Both the position numbers and the translations under genes were made by a program. The notes beneath the pieces are model-generated. The model was not told where the DNA came from and did no database searches. It saw nothing but the letters and a program-made list of their open reading frames with translations. Below, one piece after another: positions 43,024 through 46,388 of a stretch of 46,388 bases of DNA. Origin of the DNA: Gammaproteobacteria bacterium (GTDB taxonomy: Bacteria > Pseudomonadota > Gammaproteobacteria > Poriferisulfidales > Oxydemutatoraceae); assembly GCA_028817225.1 (NCBI GenBank), contig JAPPQC010000030.1:1-46388 (forward strand), in the 5' to 3' direction. Position 1 is the first letter of the stretch. Every line of letters begins with the position of its first letter.

Positions 43024-46000
43024 TCAGGCCATGCGGCGGCGCCGCAGCCGTGATGCTGACAGCAACAGCAGCGCGGCCAGCATTGCCAGCACGATGAGCG
43101 CAACAAGGCCGAGCGCGCCGCTGCTGCCGCTACCGCCGCCGCCGCCAATGCGGACGCCGAGCGGGTCCTTGATGACGCCGTTAGCCACGCCATCGTCGTC
43201 GTTCGGGCCGCCGTCCGTTACATACACTGCCAGGCAATCGCCTGAGGCAAGGCTGTACAGGCCGTCCGCATCATCAGGGCATCCGCCATCTTCGGTGCGG
43301 CGCATGGCAAAGCCGTAGCGGTCGCCGCCGCTGCGGTCAAACTGTCCGCGCCCCACCTTGAACACCTCCACGCCTGCGCCGCGAAACGCTTGCGGCAGCG
43401 GAATAATCACGCCCGCCATGCCGCCGGTCGGTGTCGCCGATGACACCGCCGCGTAATCCACTTCGTATATCGTGAAGTCATACACGACCGAACCGGTGGC
43501 AAACTCGGACGCCTGCCAGGCGTTGTAATCCACCGTGTCGGCGGCGGCCACTCTCGCCAGCGTCTCATCACCCGCGCGCAGGCGGTGTGAACGGAACACC
43601 GGGCGAATGTGGCGCACCGCCCCGGTCGCCGACACCGGCAGGTGCGACAGGCTATCAAAGTCGTCCAGCATGTCGGCGATGCCGTCGCCGTCCGCGTCGC
43701 CCGATGACGCCAGCGGGTGGTTCGTCGCCGACACCACCGGGTAGCGGAACACCGCAGAGACACTGCCGCCGCCGCCCGGCAGACGCACTGCCACATCCGT
43801 TACCGTACCGGCAAGGCCGGCAAGTTCAGCAGATGCAATCGTGTGCGTCTCGGTTGTGATGACGCCGCCGTTCTCCAACGGGATGTGCAACTCGTGGGCC
43901 GAGCCTTCGGCCAGCGCATTGACGACATCGGAGCCGCGCATCAGCAGCGGGCGTCCCGGCACCGGCGGTATCACGCTGTCTGCGGCGGCCACGACGACGA
44001 CTGTTTGCGTTGTCAGGCCGAGCGAATAATCGCTGGCCGTCGGCGGCGTTGGCGACGGGCGCCACAGCGAGACGCTGCTGCCGGCCACCTGATCCATTGT
44101 CCAGACGCCGTCCGCCGAGGCCGAGGCGGTGAATGAACGGCCATCGTCCGCCGTTGCGCGCACGGTTACCGCAGCGCCGGTCGTGAACAGGCGTTGCGAC
44201 GCCATGTTCAGTTCCGGTATCCGGTAAATGGTTTGTTCCGGCAGGTTGCTGTCGGTGTTGAGGTTCACGGCCCACACACCTTCATCTGACTGCACAAGCC
44301 ATGCAATCGTGTGGTCAACGCCCGGTGCGATGTTGCCCCAATCCACCGGCGCGCAGCCGCCGTCGGCAAGCGGCGCGTCGTAGTTGGCCGGGAATTGGCC
44401 GCTGGTGCACTGGTAGGTTCCGTCATGGCCGAAGGTGTCGCTGCGGTAATAGGCGGCAACCCGCTGCGCCGCTGTCTGCCCTGTCGTCGCCACGCTTGAC
44501 ACACCCAAATGCGCCTGCACGCCTTGTACGCGAATACCGGAATATGCGATGGGCTCCTGCGCCGCCATGCGGCTGATAGAAAATGTTGGCTGTTGTTCCG
44601 GGGTAACCTCCACAAACGGGTTGCCCGCGTCAGTGGCGATTCTCGCCTCAACCGCGTCCGGTATGCCGTCGGTGTCGGCGTCCGCGGTCGCGTTCGGCAT
44701 CAGCACCAGCGTTTCGGCGGCCATCAGATTGCGCCGGTTGTTTCGCGCAAGGCCGCGTTCCACCGCCGTGTCGTAAATCGCCTGACTGCCGACGCGCTCG
44801 TAGGCGACTTGCAGGTTTTGTGCGTTGACGGCGATGGCGCGCGCCAGCGTCAGTTTCAGCGCGCGGTGCTGCGTTACCGCCTCAATGCTGTTCACCGCAA
44901 TCGTCGCCGACGACGGATTGCCGGAGTTCTCAATGATTGTGAAGTCGCGGCTGTCCAGCGTTGTCCCGCTCGGCGTTTCGGCGGGCACTGTGGCGCCGTC
45001 GGCGCCGTCCGGGTACAGCAGTATCTTGAAGTCCTCGTTCACTTGCAGCCACAGCACCGACTGGCCGCCGCTCCAGCCGGGCTGGTCGTTCTGGGCGGCC
45101 AGTTGCGGCGGTGTCGTGTCATCGGTGATGTAGTTGATGGTCGCCATGCCGCTGTCGGAAGTGGTTACCGTGCCCCTGCCGGGAGAAGCGATGGTTACCG
45201 TGCCGAGGGTGACGGTCAGCGTGCGCGAATCGCCGTCGCCGAGGTCGGCGTTGGACGGAATGCGGATGGAGATGTCGGCGGCGGTGGAGCCTGCGGGGAT
45301 TTGCAGGTTTCCGCTGGCCGGTTCCGGCGTGCCGCCCATGCTACCGCCGATGTCGGCGGTCCAGGCGACGGTTACGATGCCGGCGCTGGCCTTGTCCAGG
45401 GTTACCGTGAAGGTGGCGGACTCGCCTTCCTGCACGGCAGGGGCGTCTGCGACGGTTACGCTGGTGATGTCGTCGTTGTCGTTGATGGTCGTGGTTGCGC
45501 CACCGCCGCTGATGATGCCGTCACTGGGGTTGCCAAGAGTCAGTGTCAGGTCTTCGGCGGCCTCGTTCAGCATGTCGTCGGTGATGGCGATGTTGAGTGT
45601 CTGGCTGCCGAGGGCGGTGAAGCGCAGCGTGCCGTCGGTGTCGGCGCCGCTCAGGCGATAGTCGGATGCCGAGGCGGCGCCGCTGACCACCCAGTCCACG
45701 GTCACCGCCGCGCCGGATGCCGGCGCGGTGTCGCTCAAGGTGACGGTGAACACGGCGGTGTCGCCCTCGGCGGTGTCGGCGTTGTCCACGGCGACGGCGA
45801 GGGTGGGTTGGTTGTCGTTGGCGCGGATGGTGATGGTGATGGGGCCGACGGTGTTGGTCGGGGTGATGGTGCCACCCGACCTCGTCACCACCGGGATGAT
45901 GATGGTTTCATCCGGTTCAGGCATGTTGTCATCCGTAACGGTGAACACTTGTTCGGTAAGTGTATAGGAGTTAATAACATTAAGAATATTCGGCAAAAAA

Positions 46001-46323
46001 ATGGCGGCCGAATAATCCACATTAGGGGTGGCGGTTCCTTCAAAAGTGACTTCACTTATGGTTAAGAATCCACCGCTCGCGCCGGTCAGGCTGTAGGTGA
46101 TGGAGACGGCATCGCCCTCGTCCACTTGCAGGCCGGGTGCGTTGATGTCGCGGTCGCCGTTGCTGCCGGTGACGGTAAAGGAGAGGGTTTGGGCGTGGGT
46201 TGCCGGGGCCGCGAGAAAGAAAACGGCGGCGAGGATGGCGAGGAGTACGCCGCTAATTAACCCCGGAATCGCCGGGGGGGGGGGGGGGGGGGGGGGGGGT
46301 GGCCGGTGCCCGGGGCCCCGCAT
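43024..46323 (-). CDS. Calx-beta domain surface protein with a sorting-type C-terminus
   Basis: A large predicted secreted protein of about 1,100 aa. A hydrophobic signal segment (GVLLAILAAVFFLAAPATHAQT) precedes two or three Calx-beta domains (about residues 45-420; segments such as EGDTAVFTVTLSD and EGESATFTVTLD), bearing acidic loops that bind calcium. Type-3-repeat-like calcium loops (DADTDGIPDAVE; DADGDGIADMLDD) follow. The C-terminus is a Gly/Ser-rich patch, a hydrophobic helix and RLRRRRMA, which resembles GlyGly-CTERM (rhombosortase) sorting signals. The N-terminus is doubtful: the poly-G run falls right before the signal segment and creates an artificial proline tract, so the true start codon is probably damaged. 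I give ATG 46323 only as a placeholder. Confidence 0.8.
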   Translation of the reverse strand: MRGPGHRPPPPPPPPPPAIPGLISGVLLAILAAVFFLAAPATHAQTLSFTVTGSNGDRDINAPGLQVDEGDAVSITYSLTGASGGFLTISEVTFEGTATPNVDYSAAIFLPNILNVINSYTLTEQVFTVTDDNMPEPDETIIIPVVTRSGGTITPTNTVGPITITIRANDNQPTLAVAVDNADTAEGDTAVFTVTLSDTAPASGAAVTVDWVVSGAASASDYRLSGADTDGTLRFTALGSQTLNIAITDDMLNEAAEDLTLTLGNPSDGIISGGGATTTINDNDDITSVTVADAPAVQEGESATFTVTLDKASAGIVTVAWTADIGGSMGGTPEPASGNLQIPAGSTAADISIRIPSNADLGDGDSRTLTVTLGTVTIASPGRGTVTTSDSGMATINYITDDTTPPQLAAQNDQPGWSGGQSVLWLQVNEDFKILLYPDGADGATVPAETPSGTTLDSRDFTIIENSGNPSSATIAVNSIEAVTQHRALKLTLARAIAVNAQNLQVAYERVGSQAIYDTAVERGLARNNRRNLMAAETLVLMPNATADADTDGIPDAVEARIATDAGNPFVEVTPEQQPTFSISRMAAQEPIAYSGIRVQGVQAHLGVSSVATTGQTAAQRVAAYYRSDTFGHDGTYQCTSGQFPANYDAPLADGGCAPVDWGNIAPGVDHTIAWLVQSDEGVWAVNLNTDSNLPEQTIYRIPELNMASQRLFTTGAAVTVRATADDGRSFTASASADGVWTMDQVAGSSVSLWRPSPTPPTASDYSLGLTTQTVVVVAAADSVIPPVPGRPLLMRGSDVVNALAEGSAHELHIPLENGGVITTETHTIASAELAGLAGTVTDVAVRLPGGGGSVSAVFRYPVVSATNHPLASSGDADGDGIADMLDDFDSLSHLPVSATGAVRHIRPVFRSHRLRAGDETLARVAAADTVDYNAWQASEFATGSVVYDFTIYEVDYAAVSSATPTGGMAGVIIPLPQAFRGAGVEVFKVGRGQFDRSGGDRYGFAMRRTEDGGCPDDADGLYSLASGDCLAVYVTDGGPNDDDGVANGVIKDPLGVRIGGGGGSGSSGALGLVALIVLAMLAALLLLSASRLRRRRMA
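46274..46299. repeat. Poly-G run near the right edge
   Basis: A run of 26 G within the signal-peptide coding region of the surface-protein gene, followed by 89 bases of unusual, very GC-rich sequence (46300-46388). It mirrors the poly-C at the left end, so an artefact is more likely than a true tract. Confidence 0.75.
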
Positions 46324-46388
46324 GCACCCCACCCGGCCCCGCCGCGTGTGTGCAGGCCGTGTGCGCGCGGCGGGCGCGCGCACAACTA

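Noticed and set aside
44509..46065. 518-codon plus-strand frame opposite the Calx-beta gene
   Set aside because: It is antisense to a repeat-rich gene and has no recognisable domain.

Overview
This 46.4 kb window is GC-rich, gene-dense DNA from a gammaproteobacterium. The assignment rests on gene content and order. A ribosomal/replication block (rpsF-rpsR-DUF2232-rplI-dnaB-alr) is followed by rnr. A second block, rsmI / lpoA-yraN-diaA, includes LpoA, which is essentially restricted to Gammaproteobacteria. A third is an elongasome block (mrdA-rodA-mltB-rlpA-dacA-dat). I cannot name a genus. A methylene-tetrahydromethanopterin dehydrogenase (mtdB) suggests H4MPT-dependent C1 oxidation. Both window ends carry long homopolymers (poly-C at 1-49, poly-G at 46274-46299) that look like contig-end artefacts.

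Layout. 61-4982: rpsF operon, read leftward from a clear sigma70 promoter. 5064-7202: rnr. 7252-8281: tRNA-Leu(CAG) and mtdB in tandem. 8361-12312: an AT-richer accessory island. It holds a decapitated methyltransferase remnant, an SfiI-like type II restriction-modification pair, IS30-type ends, an HNH-TPR protein and an IS30 transposase remnant. 12443-17706: rsmI, divergent from lpoA-yraN-diaA and a GlcD-type FAD oxidase. 17771-26505: a long leftward run with grxD, ppa, the peptidoglycan elongation genes, a D-amino acid aminotransferase and a Nit-type amidase. 26735-28623: a second AT-richer insert with an unknown gene and a RhuM-Fic protein. 28872-31525: queG and pgi, converging. 31641-32042: a small gene with a double-glycine leader, possibly a ribosomal-peptide (RiPP or bacteriocin) precursor. 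32227-36585: a complete polyamine-type ABC importer. 36638-39502: ppc. 39525-42751: hflX, an NYN-domain gene and a Nudix-ThiE fusion. 43024 to the right end: a Calx-beta surface protein with a sorting-type C-terminus.

The core genes cooperate in translation and replication, outer-membrane-controlled peptidoglycan synthesis (LpoA, PBP2, RodA, MltB, RlpA, DacA) and central carbon metabolism (Pgi, Ppc, MtdB). The accessory islands look defensive.

The most striking whole-window signal is near-absence of the tetranucleotide ACGT. I found seven copies by eye, and six lie in or beside the accessory genes. The host therefore seems to avoid ACGT, and its presence marks incoming DNA. Other notable points are a 36-bp direct repeat flanking the NYN gene that duplicates the start of hflX, a repeat-built tail on ribosomal protein S6, and low-complexity inserts in several housekeeping enzymes.
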